NCBI GenBank assembly: GCA_025399215.1
Contig: MU621381.1
Span: 1-20,820, forward strand
DNA length: 20,820 nt
Direction of reading: 5' to 3'
From: Globomyces pollinis-pini
Taxonomy: Eukaryota > Chytridiomycota > Chytridiomycetes > Rhizophydiales > Globomycetaceae
In this document: piece after piece, positions 1-8,797 of the stretch
Numbering within the stretch: position 1 is the stretch's first letter
How the letters are laid out: every line of letters starts with the position of its first letter
Notes under the pieces: generated by a model
Databases searched by the model: none
Seen by the model: only the letters and a program-made list of their open reading frames with translations
Told to the model about the DNA's origin: nothing
Translations under genes and position numbers: made by a program

Positions 1-606
1 TCATTTGAGTTGGATCGCAAAGAGGGTTAAACAATTGTTGAGATGGGTGTACATCGCGCTTCAAGATGTCCAAGGTTTGGTTTTCCAAGATACGATCAAC
101 CATTTCATCACGTTGTTCGGAAACCACTTGATTAGGATTGCATAAACCACCAACATTGAAACCACCAAATGGAGTTTGAAAACGCATGTTGATTTGAGAA
201 CCAGGATGTAAACCTATCAAAAGTGAGCACTGTTACTATTACCAAGCTGGGCAAGCTTCAATTGACGTTCAATTAAAATTTGATCAATCACATTGGTGAC
301 TTGAACATCTTTGATACGGTCAGCGAGGATGTTTCTGGCAACTTGGTTAGCATCCACAGGTTGACCATTGTACAATTGAGCAAGAGTTTGGTCAGACGCA
401 CGGTGACCACGCAACGAGAGACTCAATTGCTTGATAAGGTTATCGCGAGCAATACCACGGTTGATAGTTTCTTGCATAGTCATACGTGCAGGGTTACAAG
501 TAGCCAATGGATCAGCACCGTAGATTGTATTCCAGGACTGTTGGTTGAGACCAAAGTCCAAAGGATGAGCATAAGTAGAGTAAGATGGATTGAAGTTCAT
601 TTGCAT
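1..606 (-). CDS. Unknown protein, 3' end cut by the window edge
   Basis: Two exons join in frame: 606-243 and 213-1, with a 29-nt GT..TAG intron at 214-242. The joined frame has no stop and reaches position 1, so the C-terminus lies outside the window. The visible 192 residues start MQMNFNPSYS; a second ATG is two codons downstream. No signal peptide or membrane segment is visible. The chain is rich in Gln, Asn and Leu and has two similar-looking helical stretches (around NLIKQLSLSL and MVDRILENQTLDIL), which may be a weak internal repeat. I do not recognise the family. Codon use is richer in C- and G-ending codons (AAC, ATC, TTG, GGT) than in the genes to the right, which often marks high expression. 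A TATA box lies just upstream. The reading frame is well supported; the function is unknown. Confidence 0.72.
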
Positions 607-634
607 GTTGTAAGTACACTGAATTCGAAGTTGT

Positions 635-641
635 TTTTATA
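635..641 (-). promoter_or_regulatory. Possible TATA box of the unknown gene
   Basis: On the minus strand the motif TATAAAA lies 29-35 nt upstream of the ATG at 606. If it works as a TATA box, transcription would start close to the ATG and the 5' leader would be almost absent. In AT-rich DNA such a motif can also occur by chance. Confidence 0.35.
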
Positions 642-944
642 CAAAAATTGTTTTCACACGTCAAAGAAACCTAGTGTTTTCAATGTTACCAGATATGATC
701 ATGAGACAATAATGTATGCGGTGCATCATTATACCATTTCAATGTCGTCTGAGAATAAGAAATCATACTTATGGTGTATGAAGTTAATTCTTCATTATTT
801 TGTACAAGAACAACCATAATTTCTGAATAATTAACGTAATCAACGTTTAGTCTTCCTTTATTCGTACTAACGAGTGACAAGGTTAAATTTTTATATCCTC
901 ATATCTCATCAAAACACATTATTATTATGTCTTGTTCAGACAAG

Positions 945-956
945 AAAAAATGAAAA
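945..956 (-). terminator. RNA polymerase III T-run terminator for tRNA-Cys
   Basis: On the minus strand, immediately after the tRNA 3' end, there is a TTTT run (953-956) and then a TTTTTT run (945-950). Pol III normally stops at runs of four or more T. Confidence 0.7.
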
Positions 957-959
957 TAA

Positions 960-1031
960 AGGACCGAGCGAGAGTTGAACTCGCGACCCCAGGATTTGCA
1001 GTCCCATGCTCTGCCACTGAGCTATCAATCC
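960..1031 (-). tRNA. tRNA-Cys (anticodon GCA)
   Basis: The minus strand folds as a complete cloverleaf without an intron. A 7-bp acceptor stem (GGATTGA with TCGGTCC, two G-T wobbles) is followed by the D stem GCTC/GAGC, the anticodon loop CTGCAAA with anticodon GCA, a 5-nt variable loop, and the T arm GCGAG-TTCAACT-CTCGC. The discriminator base is T73 (U73 in RNA), which is the cysteine identity base. The internal promoter boxes are present: A box TAGCTCAGTGG and B box GTTCAACTC. The anticodon stem TGGGA/TCCTG contains two adjacent wobble pairs at its top. CCA is not encoded, as expected for a eukaryotic nuclear gene. Confidence 0.95.
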
Positions 1032-1540
1032 TTGTGTAACATCACAATTATCAATCCTTCAATCATTTCTCAACCTGAATTTCCTAAATAGGAAATGGTT
1101 GGGACCAATTCGTTTCAACAATAAAGTTTTTAGAGAGATGTATAGATATGGTTTCTAACAAAAAATAGCTACAATGATTGAGATTTTGATCAAAACTTTA
1201 CATGTTTAAATTACTTTACGGTTATGCAATGATAGATTAATGCGTTATGTATATAAACCATAGATTAGTCAAAGAATTATTAGATAACAGAAGTTATTTG
1301 TAATGAATATAAGCTGTTCATTGCGTATGATTTCAATAATATACACGAAAAAATTGTCTATGAGCAGAAAAAGGAGCACTTATTTGATGATAGCTACAAT
1401 CAATTTAATCAACCACCACTGTTGGGTCTGTCTCAAATGGGATTTATCGTGGAAAGTTTTGCCAAGAACCCGTTCATATCCATGGAGAAAAATACATAAA
1501 AACCATTGATTTCTCATCATTTTGAATTACAATACTACCA
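1032..1540. other. Intergenic region upstream of MARVEL-like copy 1
   Basis: This region contains the upstream DNA of the tRNA and the promoter side of copy 1. A 71-codon stop-free frame on the plus strand (1284-1499) reads like protein (for example YEQKKEHLFDDSYNQF). It has no upstream Met and no convincing splice donor, and frames of this size are expected by chance in AT-rich DNA. I do not call it a gene. Confidence 0.45.
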
Positions 1541-2232
1541 ATGGATAAAATCCCTAAAGAAGTTTCCAATACCTTCATTGCTGCATCCTTTATTTCCACT
1601 CTAGTAACGTATTGTTACTGATTGATCGTAGGTGTGTCTTGGTGTCTACACTGGTGGAATTAACTCAAACTTGATTTTTAGCGACCAAAACGTTTGGTAA
1701 TGATCTTATTATTTTAATTTTTGATAGTTTGCTATACGTTGAAAATTATCACAAGAATGATAATGCAAATGCTTGGGTCTTTGATGCATACTCCCCATCA
1801 TGCTCACTTACCACCACGTATTCATTTTAAAGTCTTATTAATGATAGTGCTGGATACTGCGGTATGCTCTTGTTGTTTGTTCTTGCTGGTGTGAAAGGTT
1901 TCTATGCTTACAGACGTGAAGAAGCTTCCCGAAATGTACACTTTTCACTCGGTGCCATGTGCACAATTTGGACTGCTGTATCTGTAGTGATGGCCGCCAT
2001 CTTGACTGCTGGTGTCAACCAAACCTGTGATCAATTCATCAAATCTGGTAAAACTTGTGGAACTGTCTTTGCTGAAGGATTCTTTGCAAATGATGTGAGC
2101 AAAATCCACAACAAGAGTATTAATTCTATTGATGCATCTATCGTATCTTCTTGGATGTTGGTGTTCACTTGGGCTTCCTATGCTGCTTATGAATTCTACT
2201 GTTACAAACACTCTTCACTTCGTTGGTGGTAA
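1541..2232 (+). CDS. MARVEL-like four-TM membrane protein, copy 1
   Basis: Exons 1541-1603, 1632-1696, 1728-1817 and 1848-2232 join to 201 codons (200 aa); introns are 28, 31 and 30 nt. Four hydrophobic helices are visible at about residues 11-32, 74-94, 104-129 and 169-190, giving two loops on one side of the membrane and both ends on the other, as in MARVEL/tetraspan proteins. Loop 1 carries LLYVENYHKN and SPSC (Cys68). Loop 2 carries TCDQFIKSGKTC (Cys133, Cys143) and AEGFFAND. The protein ends EFYCYKHSSLRWW. These blocks recur in copies 2-5. Copy 1 is the only copy on the plus strand and the only one lacking the intron just after the SGKxC motif. An AATAAA follows at 2244-2249, and the 3' end faces the TatD gene 143 bp away. 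The fold class is inferred from topology; a precise function is not known. Confidence 0.9.
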
Positions 2233-2375
2233 TAGATTCTTTAAATAAACTCTATCATGATTTTATTTAATCAAATATATCATAATTGTAATGAGTTCTC
2301 TAACTTTAGTAAGAAAAGACGAAAGATTAACCTACCTAGCTTTGTCAATGGAAATGTTGATCAATAAGTACATTT

Positions 2376-3426
2376 TCAGGCCAAATTGAGATTAAATACT
2401 TTACATGTATTTTCAAACACTGCGCTTTCCACGTCTTCAATAGGAACGTCTTTCAATTTCGCAATGATTCCGAGAATAACACTAAATTCATAAAAAATAT
2501 TGACGACAAAATACATTAAAGTGCAAGGTTCATTTCTACTTTTCACCATTTTACCCATTTCAAATTTTTCCTTCTTCTTTGATTCGTACAATGGTGCCTC
2601 TTGAATATATTTATATGACGCATGAGTTGGTCGTACATCACTAAAGACTTTAGTGAGTCTATATAATACCACCATGGTGCATCTGTTTCAATCATCAATC
2701 TAGTCAGGGGAATCTGTGATACCATATCCAAATTTTCTTGAGTCTTTAAAGAACTTTGACAAAGTTAATGATATTGTAATAAATACCATCCATTTATTCC
2801 AATATATAAATCCAAATCGGTTGTTAGTGTAATCATATCTTGTAATGATCCATCAAAACTATGAACGACACCTGTAGAAAATTTGGAGCGATGAGTTTTA
2901 ACAATATCAATAAAATCTGTCCCTGTATTTCGATTATGAAAGAATATCGGTAATTTAAATTCATTTGCCAGGTCAAATTGTCTAATAAAGCATTGTCGTT
3001 GTGTATCCTTATCTGCAAATTGTAGCCTATCATAATCTAATCCACATTCACCAATGGCTTTGATTCTTGGCAAAGGTGACTTTTGATCTTCTACTATCAA
3101 CTTTCTTAATGAGTCGTAGTATGCTAATGGTCCATCTTTATGTTGTTCAAATTCAGTTGAATGACTAACCAGTTAAACTAGAATTGTTACGTAGGATGAC
3201 AACCCGCAGTAGAGAATAAATTAAACTTATTGGCATAAGATAAAGCTTCTTTACTTGTCTCCAAAGTAACTCCAGTGATTAACATTGTGCAAACCCCAGT
3301 ATCTTTTGCTCGTTCTAATACTTTCAAGAGATCGTCTTCGTGAGCATTTTTTCCTCTATAAATTCCTCTGAACATTGGATCTACCAAATTGATGGCAATA
3401 TCAATCATCTTTCTGCTTGTTGTCAT
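2376..3426 (-). CDS. TATDN1: TatD-family metal-dependent DNase (TATDN1-like)
   Basis: Exons 3426-3191, 3164-2787, 2753-2670, 2640-2515 and 2481-2376 give 309 aa; introns are 26, 33, 29 and 33 nt. TatD proteins are TIM-barrel, divalent-metal 3'-5' exonucleases/endonucleases linked to DNA repair and apoptotic DNA breakdown. The family pattern is clear: N-terminal IDIAINLVDPMFRGIYRGK, then GCHPT, IGECGLDYDR (metal ligand Glu118), FFHNR (His155), VVHSFDG (His180), IGINGCSLK and IETDAPWCDVRPTHAS (Asp229). The subfamily has IDxxxNL rather than HxH at the N-terminus, as here. Length matches animal TATDN1. The last intron is 33 nt without an in-frame stop and is inferred because its removal restores the expected helix after SRNEPC. 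A second Met (residue 7) could also start the protein. The gene is embedded in the MARVEL-like cluster, with no evident functional link. Confidence 0.93.
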
Positions 3427-3586
3427 TTATGCTTTTGGTAATTTAAAAAAAAAATTTAACGAACATGCTTTATAAGGTAGCTGAAATATAATCCATCGCT
3501 ACGATAAATCTACTATGTGAATGTATATAAAATACATTGATGTATAAAATCAAATGAGCATTTATTGATGCAAAATAAGTAAAAGA

Positions 3587-4304
3587 TTACCACCATTTAA
3601 GTGATGCATTTCGGTATGAATAGAATTCAAATGCAGCGTATAAGCCCCAGAAAATAACAAGTGTCCAACCTGATCCTACTGCAGCATTCACGGTATTGAT
3701 ATTTTTCTTGTAAATGATATTAATATCGTTTGCAAAGAACCCTTCTCCAAATACAGCTGAAAACTTAGTTTAATATATAGCCTCACCTCCACATGATTTT
3801 CCACTCTTTTCAAACTCTGAGCAAGTTTTACCAACTCCTGATGATACAATTGCAGCCATAATAAATGAAATGGCAGTCCAGACTGCTGCTGCACCGGCAA
3901 GAGCCATAACGACATTTCTTGATGGTTCTTCCTTCTTGTAGATGAAAAAGAACCTAATTCCAGTTACAGCAAGCAACAATAATATTCCAATCCAGCCCAT
4001 ACTATAGCGTTAACTTGGTATGAATATCGTTTACCTTATTGATGCACCACAGGAAGGAGAATAGGAGTCAAAGACAAATGCATTTGTTGCATTATCTTTG
4101 TGGTAATTCTCCACATACAGCAAACTAAGGTAAGAGACATATGTGATACCAAATGCGTTGAGGACCAAACTGTAATTGATCAGCAATACCACCAGTGAAT
4201 ATTCCGAGGGTAATCTGAATGCATTAGTGAAGGTTGATTACGAGAGAGGCCAGGAACCAAGCAGCAAGTCCGATGTTTTGATATTGTTGAAATGCGTTTT
4301 CCAT
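3587..4304 (-). CDS. MARVEL-like four-TM membrane protein, copy 2
   Basis: Exons 4304-4242, 4214-4150, 4124-4035, 4001-3787 and 3756-3587 give exactly 200 aa, the same length as copy 1; introns are 27, 25, 33 and 30 nt. The first three intron positions and phases equal those of copy 1. The fourth lies right after the SGKSC motif and is absent from copy 1. Shared blocks are LLYVENYHKD and SPSC in loop 1, TCSEFEKSGKSC and GEGFFAND in loop 2, and the tail EFYSYRNASLKWW. Four membrane helices are visible. The WW-ending tail groups copies 1 and 2 apart from copies 3-5. The gene starts at MENAFQQY. Function is unknown beyond an integral membrane protein with two Cys-containing outer loops. Confidence 0.9.
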
Positions 4305-4909
4305 GATTTTAATTGGGTAAGTCGTTAGTTTTAAAAAAAACAATTTTACCCTTAAATCGTGGAGAGGTGGCTGTTCGTAGTGGATTGGAACGATTTCTTG
4401 TAGTTTGTAACATCAGTTGCTAATGGTAGTAATGGGTTCATTCCTGTTTCCAGATTCAACTTATTTGCTCTCCTGTAAAATTCAAAATTATGTTTAATTC
4501 TAACAATCTGATAAAAAACAATTCATTAGAAAATCAAATAATCTTATGAAAAGCAATACTATCAGTCTCTTACAGCATAGTCACTATCAATATCTATCGT
4601 CGTTTGACTAACATCATCTTGAATTCCTTATTTTTAGTGTCACTAAGCCACATGAGTTTTATTTTGAATTCGAGTGTCCAATTACAATCATTTAACTACA
4701 CACTCAAACCATCAAATGTAATGTAAATCTTTTCATGTATGATACATAAATCAAGAATACATGATAGCTTGATGGGTAAATATTTGATCTTCAATGGCTT
4801 TAGATCTTGCATGACATTAAAATAATCTTCTACTGGAATGACTAAAACGGTTACTAGAATTTATCAAATCTCTAATTGGCGCGTATTAAAAATCCTTTAA
4901 ATAAATGTA
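4305..4909. other. Long spacer between copies 2 and 3 with possible decayed coding DNA
   Basis: On the minus strand a stop-free stretch at about 4355-4525 follows a TTTTACAG acceptor-like site and reads RRANKLNLETGMNPLLPLAT. Another at about 4690-4845 reads DYFNVMQDLKPLKIKYLPIK. They cannot be joined into one open frame with GT/AG sites that I can see, and neither matches a family I recognise. They may be relics of a gene or chance frames. Confidence 0.3.
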
Positions 4910-5711
4910 TTAATAAAAATGCTTCGTCATTGTTTTAGAGCGCATCAACAACTTGTTGCCCTTCAACTGGACCCTTATCTGTGTCCGTGTATTTCTAAAC
5001 GTCAATAATTCAATTTCAGTTACATTTTTCCATAAATTGTACGATTCACTCACCATATACAACCCCCATAGTATCAGTAAGACCCAAGCAGACACAATAA
5101 TAATCAGAATTTTTGTATAACTCTTTGTATAAATAATGGTAGTATTGCCCCTGAAAAATCCTTCTCCAAGTACAGCTAATTATAAGTATAAGCTAGAAAC
5201 CTACCCCTACAAGACTTTCCACTCTTTTCAAACTGAGAGCATGTCTTTCCAGTACCCAAAGTCAGATTTATCCCCAAATATAAACACACTGCAGCCAAGA
5301 ATGCAGCTAGTACATTCAGTGCTATAAGTATAGTTTTGGGAGGATTCCATTTTTTGGATATGTAAAAACCTCGAACACTCACAACTACAAGGAGAAAGAA
5401 AATACTGATAGAACTTAAACTAAACAGAATTAGTATCAAACGTAGTTTGGTATTACATGATAGACTGCATACAAGAACCAGAGAAGGCATCAAATATGAA
5501 TGTACCCAATCCTTCATCTTTGTGGTAATTCTCTACATACAGTAAACTGCATTATGATTAACAACATGTTTTTCATACCATGTTCCTTCCCCAAACATCA
5601 TTTGATCAAGTATTCCAAAGGTGAGAATACTTGAGGCAATCTAAGGTTTTAGACAACCTGTGTTACCAATGTACACAGAGACCAAATTGTCAACAGTACC
5701 CAATTTATCAT
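4910..5711 (-). CDS. MARVEL-like four-TM membrane protein, copy 3
   Basis: Exons 5711-5667, 5640-5579, 5546-5457, 5419-5205 and 5175-4910 give 225 aa; introns are 26, 32, 37 and 29 nt at the same positions as in copy 2. Blocks seen are LLYVENYHKD, GSC, TCSQFEKSGKSC and GEGFF, then a fourth helix and a basic tail starting SYNLWKNVTEIELL, about 45 residues longer than the ends of copies 1 and 2. The start is uncertain. The first in-frame ATG gives a short leader (MINWVLL), but the frame stays open upstream (LNKFQPISN) in a way that resembles the longer N-termini of its relatives, so the ancestral ATG may have been lost or a farther start may be used. The open frame and spliced phases argue that the gene is intact. 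Confidence 0.83.
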
Positions 5712-6057
5712 ATTACTAATTGGTTGAAACTTATTGAGGACTGAGACACAAAAATGGTACAAGCCACAAACTTGAGACACTAGACAGTATTGTGGTAGCG
5801 CTGTCCGTTAACAATGCTGAAATGAGTTTGAGTGATGTTTTGAACATGCAAAACGTAGATTGTGCATTGATGTGTATGGAAGGAGAGGCAAAATTACTGA
5901 AACCGTCATTCCTGTACAATAAAACCATCATAACGTAGATATTTGTAAATTGATATACTGGAATCAGTGCGTGATACGTGTACATGGTTTTTTTGACAGT
6001 CATTCGATAATAAAAACCAAAAAACACAAATGTGCAAGTATTCCCTATAAACAAATT
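5712..6057. other. Spacer between copy 3 and the pseudogene
   Basis: A 107-codon stop-free minus-strand frame (5731-6054) crosses this stretch. Its first ATG gives about 89 codons (MTVKKTMYTYHALIP). It has no recognisable domain, no paralogue in the window and no splice partner, and one such frame is expected by chance in this much AT-rich sequence. It also contains the promoter region of copy 3. Confidence 0.4.
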
Positions 6058-6222
6058 TCAACGTTCTTCATTGACTGATACGGCTTCATCTCTAATAGTA
6101 TTCATAACCGTGCATTTCTATACTTTAATATTTCAATTGCAGTTACATTTTTCCATAAATTGTAAGATTCGCCCGTAATCTAAAGTTTTAAATGTGTTAC
6201 CAATGTGCATAAAGACCATGTC
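6058..6222 (-). pseudogene. Deleted remnant of a sixth MARVEL-like gene
   Basis: Read on the minus strand, the end of exon 1 (TGGTCTTTATGCACATTG, about 6222-6201) and a shortened intron 1 (6200-6180, 21 nt against 26 nt in relatives) are followed by a few bases of exon 2. The sequence then runs directly into the last exon of copies 3-5 (ESYNLWKNVTAIEILKYRNA, from about 6170). Everything between, including helices 1-4, is missing. The last-exon piece has an in-frame TGA at 6102-6104 where copy 4 has an Arg codon. It is closest to the copy 3-5 subgroup. This is an internal deletion of several hundred bases plus point decay. Confidence 0.85.
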
Positions 6223-6352
6223 AGTCATAAGAAAACATGAATGAGCGCAAATATCGCTTAACTCGTTTTTTCATTGTATACGTTATCATTTTGTTGATGT
6301 ATTTTGTGTACTTCGATTTGATATATGGATAGCAAGTGTAATTCAATGAAAA

Positions 6353-7211
6353 CTATACAGATACATGAGCTATGACGGATGTATATATTAAATTAACTTC
6401 ATGCTTCGTAATTGGCCAACAATGGTACGGCTTCATCTGCAATATTCTCTGAGACTGTATGTTCCTAAACTTCAATAATTCAACTTCAGTTACATTTTTC
6501 CATAAATTGTAAGATTCTTTTACTGCACCAATTCCCCAAAGTAACGCTAAAACCCAAGCCGACACAATGGTAATCATAATTTTTTTATAATTTTTTAAAT
6601 GGATCAGATATATACCATTCTGTGTAAAAAATCCTTCTCCCAACACATCTAATTGTAAATTAATTCAAATTTAAACACTTACCATTACAAGACTTCCCGC
6701 TCTTTTCAAACTCAGAACAGGTCTTCACAACACCCAACAATAGAATTGTTGCCAAATATACGCCAACTGTAGCTAAGCATGAAGCTAGTACATTCAGTAC
6801 AATAAGGATATTTTTGGGGGGATAGATATTTTGTAACATATAGAATCCACGAACAATCACAACAGCAAGGAGAGAGAAAATGCTGAAAGAACCTAAACTA
6901 ACCACAGTTAATATACGATTTCATTTAGTTACATGACTGACTGCATGCAAGAAATAGAGCGGGATTCAAATATAAATGTATGAGACTCTCCATCTTTGTG
7001 GTAATTGTCCACATATAATAAACTACAGTATGATTAACAACAAAAGTATGATACCAAACTCTTTCTTCAAGCATCAATTGATTAAGTACTCCAAACGTTA
7101 CAATACTCGACGCAATCTAAAGTTTTAGAGTATTTGTGTTACCAATGTACACAGAGACCATACTGCAAATCTTTGACGATTTGCTGTGGAATTCATAAAG
7201 TTTGAATCCAT
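6353..7211 (-). CDS. MARVEL-like four-TM membrane protein, copy 4
   Basis: Exons 7211-7143, 7116-7055, 7022-6933, 6897-6683 and 6648-6353 give 243 aa; introns are 26, 32, 35 and 34 nt at the family positions. Exons 3 and 4 are 90 and 215 nt, identical in length to copies 2, 3 and 5. Shared blocks are LLYVDNYHKD, SISC, TCSEFEKSGKSC, GEGFF and the tail SYNLWKNVTEVELLKFRN, followed by a further 37 residues. Exon 1 and intron 1 are nearly identical to those of copy 5 (three differences in 95 nt), so the two are recent duplicates or have been homogenised at their 5' ends. The protein starts MDSNFMNSTANRQRF. Confidence 0.87.
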
Positions 7212-7925
7212 TTGTTGACTTAGTTTATATCAAACACAACGGACCATTTTTTGCCAATATCAAACATTACAACTCCCAAAGTGTGACACATATTCTAACT
7301 GAGAACTTGGATATATCTTGAACTAAGCAATGTAAACATGTCACTAAAAATTAGAATACGAACTATTGTAATTACCTCGGCTTGGCCAGGTAATTGATAC
7401 TGGTTGGACCATGTACCGGTAGCTTGTTTGGTTCTAATGGGGCGCGACTGCAAATTCTCTAAAAGCTTGTTTCAGATGCAGTGCTTCGTCATCACTTTTT
7501 ACTACAAAGGGAAAGCCTGATATTCCCCTTTGTTGCGGAATATCTCTATCTATTATAACTAGACATGGGATACATTGACTGACTTATAGGTATTTTAACT
7601 CCTTGATGAGTTTTCTTCATTATAATCCACGCCAAGGTTACTAGCAAACTCATTCCCTGGTCCAGTTACGCCCGATTAAATGGGCAATGTAACAATATAC
7701 AGAATGAATCCTCTTTGAAGTACGATTATTATTCCCCATCTATCATTTGAATGAGGCAACACAAAGCTGTTTTAGTCTTGGTCGTTCAAATAGACATATT
7801 TGATATAGTTCACAGATTCGTTTGCTCATGACTCAAAATTGATTGTATAAGAGGTCAATCATATCAATATTGAAATGGAGTGTGTTGTTTACTTGGATTG
7901 ATATACTGATATGTAAAACAAACGC
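7212..7925. other. Long spacer between copies 4 and 5 with possible coding relic
   Basis: About 35 bp next to copy 4 still resemble the upstream DNA of copy 5. Farther out, about 7380-7620 is visibly richer in G and C than its surroundings. On the minus strand it has protein-like frames (IDRDIPQQRGISGFPFVVK, then after an in-frame TAG at about 7435, TWPSRGNYNSSYSNF). I find no intact gene model and recognise no family. It could be the remains of an inserted or lost gene. Confidence 0.35.
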
Positions 7926-8797
7926 TCAAAAAACAATCGTAAAGAGTTCAATACTTGAGATATATGAGCTATATATTGAAGTAACTTCATTCCTCTTCGT
8001 TGGCCAACAATGGTTCGGTTTCATCTGCAATAGTTTCTGAGATTGTGTTTTTCTAAACTTCAATAATTCAACTTTAGTTACATTTTTCCATAAATTGTAA
8101 GATTCTTTCACTGTATAATGTCCCCATAGGAGCAATAAGACCCAAGCCGACACAACAATAATCATAATTATTCTATAACTTTTTGTATAGAGGATATACC
8201 CATTATTAGAGGTAAAAAATCCTTCTCCAAACACAGCTAATTGTAAGTACATCTAAAGTTAAAAACTTACCTCTGCAAGACTTTCCCCTTTTTTCAAACT
8301 CCGAACACGTCTTCACAACACCCAGCATTATAGTTGTTGCCAAATATACGCCTACAGCAGATAAGCATGAAGCTAGAACATTCAGTACAATAAGCGTGTT
8401 TTTAGGAGGGTTGATCTGTTTGTATACGTAGAATCCGCGAAAAATCACAACGACTAGGAGAGAGAAAATGCTGAAAGAACCTAAACTAACCACTGTAAGT
8501 ATACGATCCCATTAGTTACATAACTGAATGCATACAAGAACTAGATGGTGCTTCAAATATAAAAGCATTGGTTGCTTCATCTTTGTGGTAATTGTCTACA
8601 TATAATAAGCTACATTATGCTTAAGAACAACATATAATACCAAACTCTTTCTTCAATCATCAATTGATTTAGTACTCCAAAGGTCACAAAACTCGACGTC
8701 ATCTAAAGTTTTAGAGAGTTTGTGTTACCAATGTACACAGAGACCATATTGCAAATCTTTGACGATTTGCTGTGGAATTCATAAAGTTTGAATCCAT
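7926..8797 (-). CDS. MARVEL-like four-TM membrane protein, copy 5
   Basis: Exons 8797-8729, 8702-8641, 8609-8520, 8485-8271 and 8236-7926 give 248 aa, the longest copy; introns are 26, 31, 34 and 34 nt. Blocks seen are LLYVDNYHKDEATNAFIFE, SSC, TCSEFEKRGKSC (Arg replaces the usual Ser), GEGFF and the tail SYNLWKNVTKVELLKFRK. Its N-terminus matches copy 4 residue for residue except one Val/Ile change. The tail continues about 40 residues past the point where copy 3 diverges and ends in a hydrophobic stretch (ELFTIVF). It is the outermost member of the cluster, next to the TBC1D31-like gene. Confidence 0.87.

Larger units (their letters stand above)
607..959. other. Spacer between the unknown gene and tRNA-Cys
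   Basis: This stretch holds the putative promoter of the unknown gene next to 606 and the tRNA 3' trailer next to 959. I see no supported gene here. Short open frames on both strands lack family features and plausible splice partners. Confidence 0.5.

Noticed and set aside
686..880. 64-codon minus-strand ORF between the unknown gene and the tRNA
   Set aside because: No family features, no splice partner and ordinary intergenic composition.
1303..1509. 68-codon plus-strand ORF and an overlapping 71-codon frame at 1284-1499
   Set aside because: Both are short enough to arise by chance in AT-rich DNA, have no domain or paralogue here, and the longer one lacks an upstream Met.
2641..2675. Donor GTGGTA in the third TatD intron
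   Set aside because: It would remove the Trp of the conserved DAPWC motif; the GTATTA donor three bases downstream restores it.
5731..6054. 107-codon minus-strand open frame
   Set aside because: No recognisable domain, most of it precedes the promoter side of copy 3, and about one such frame is expected by chance in the window.
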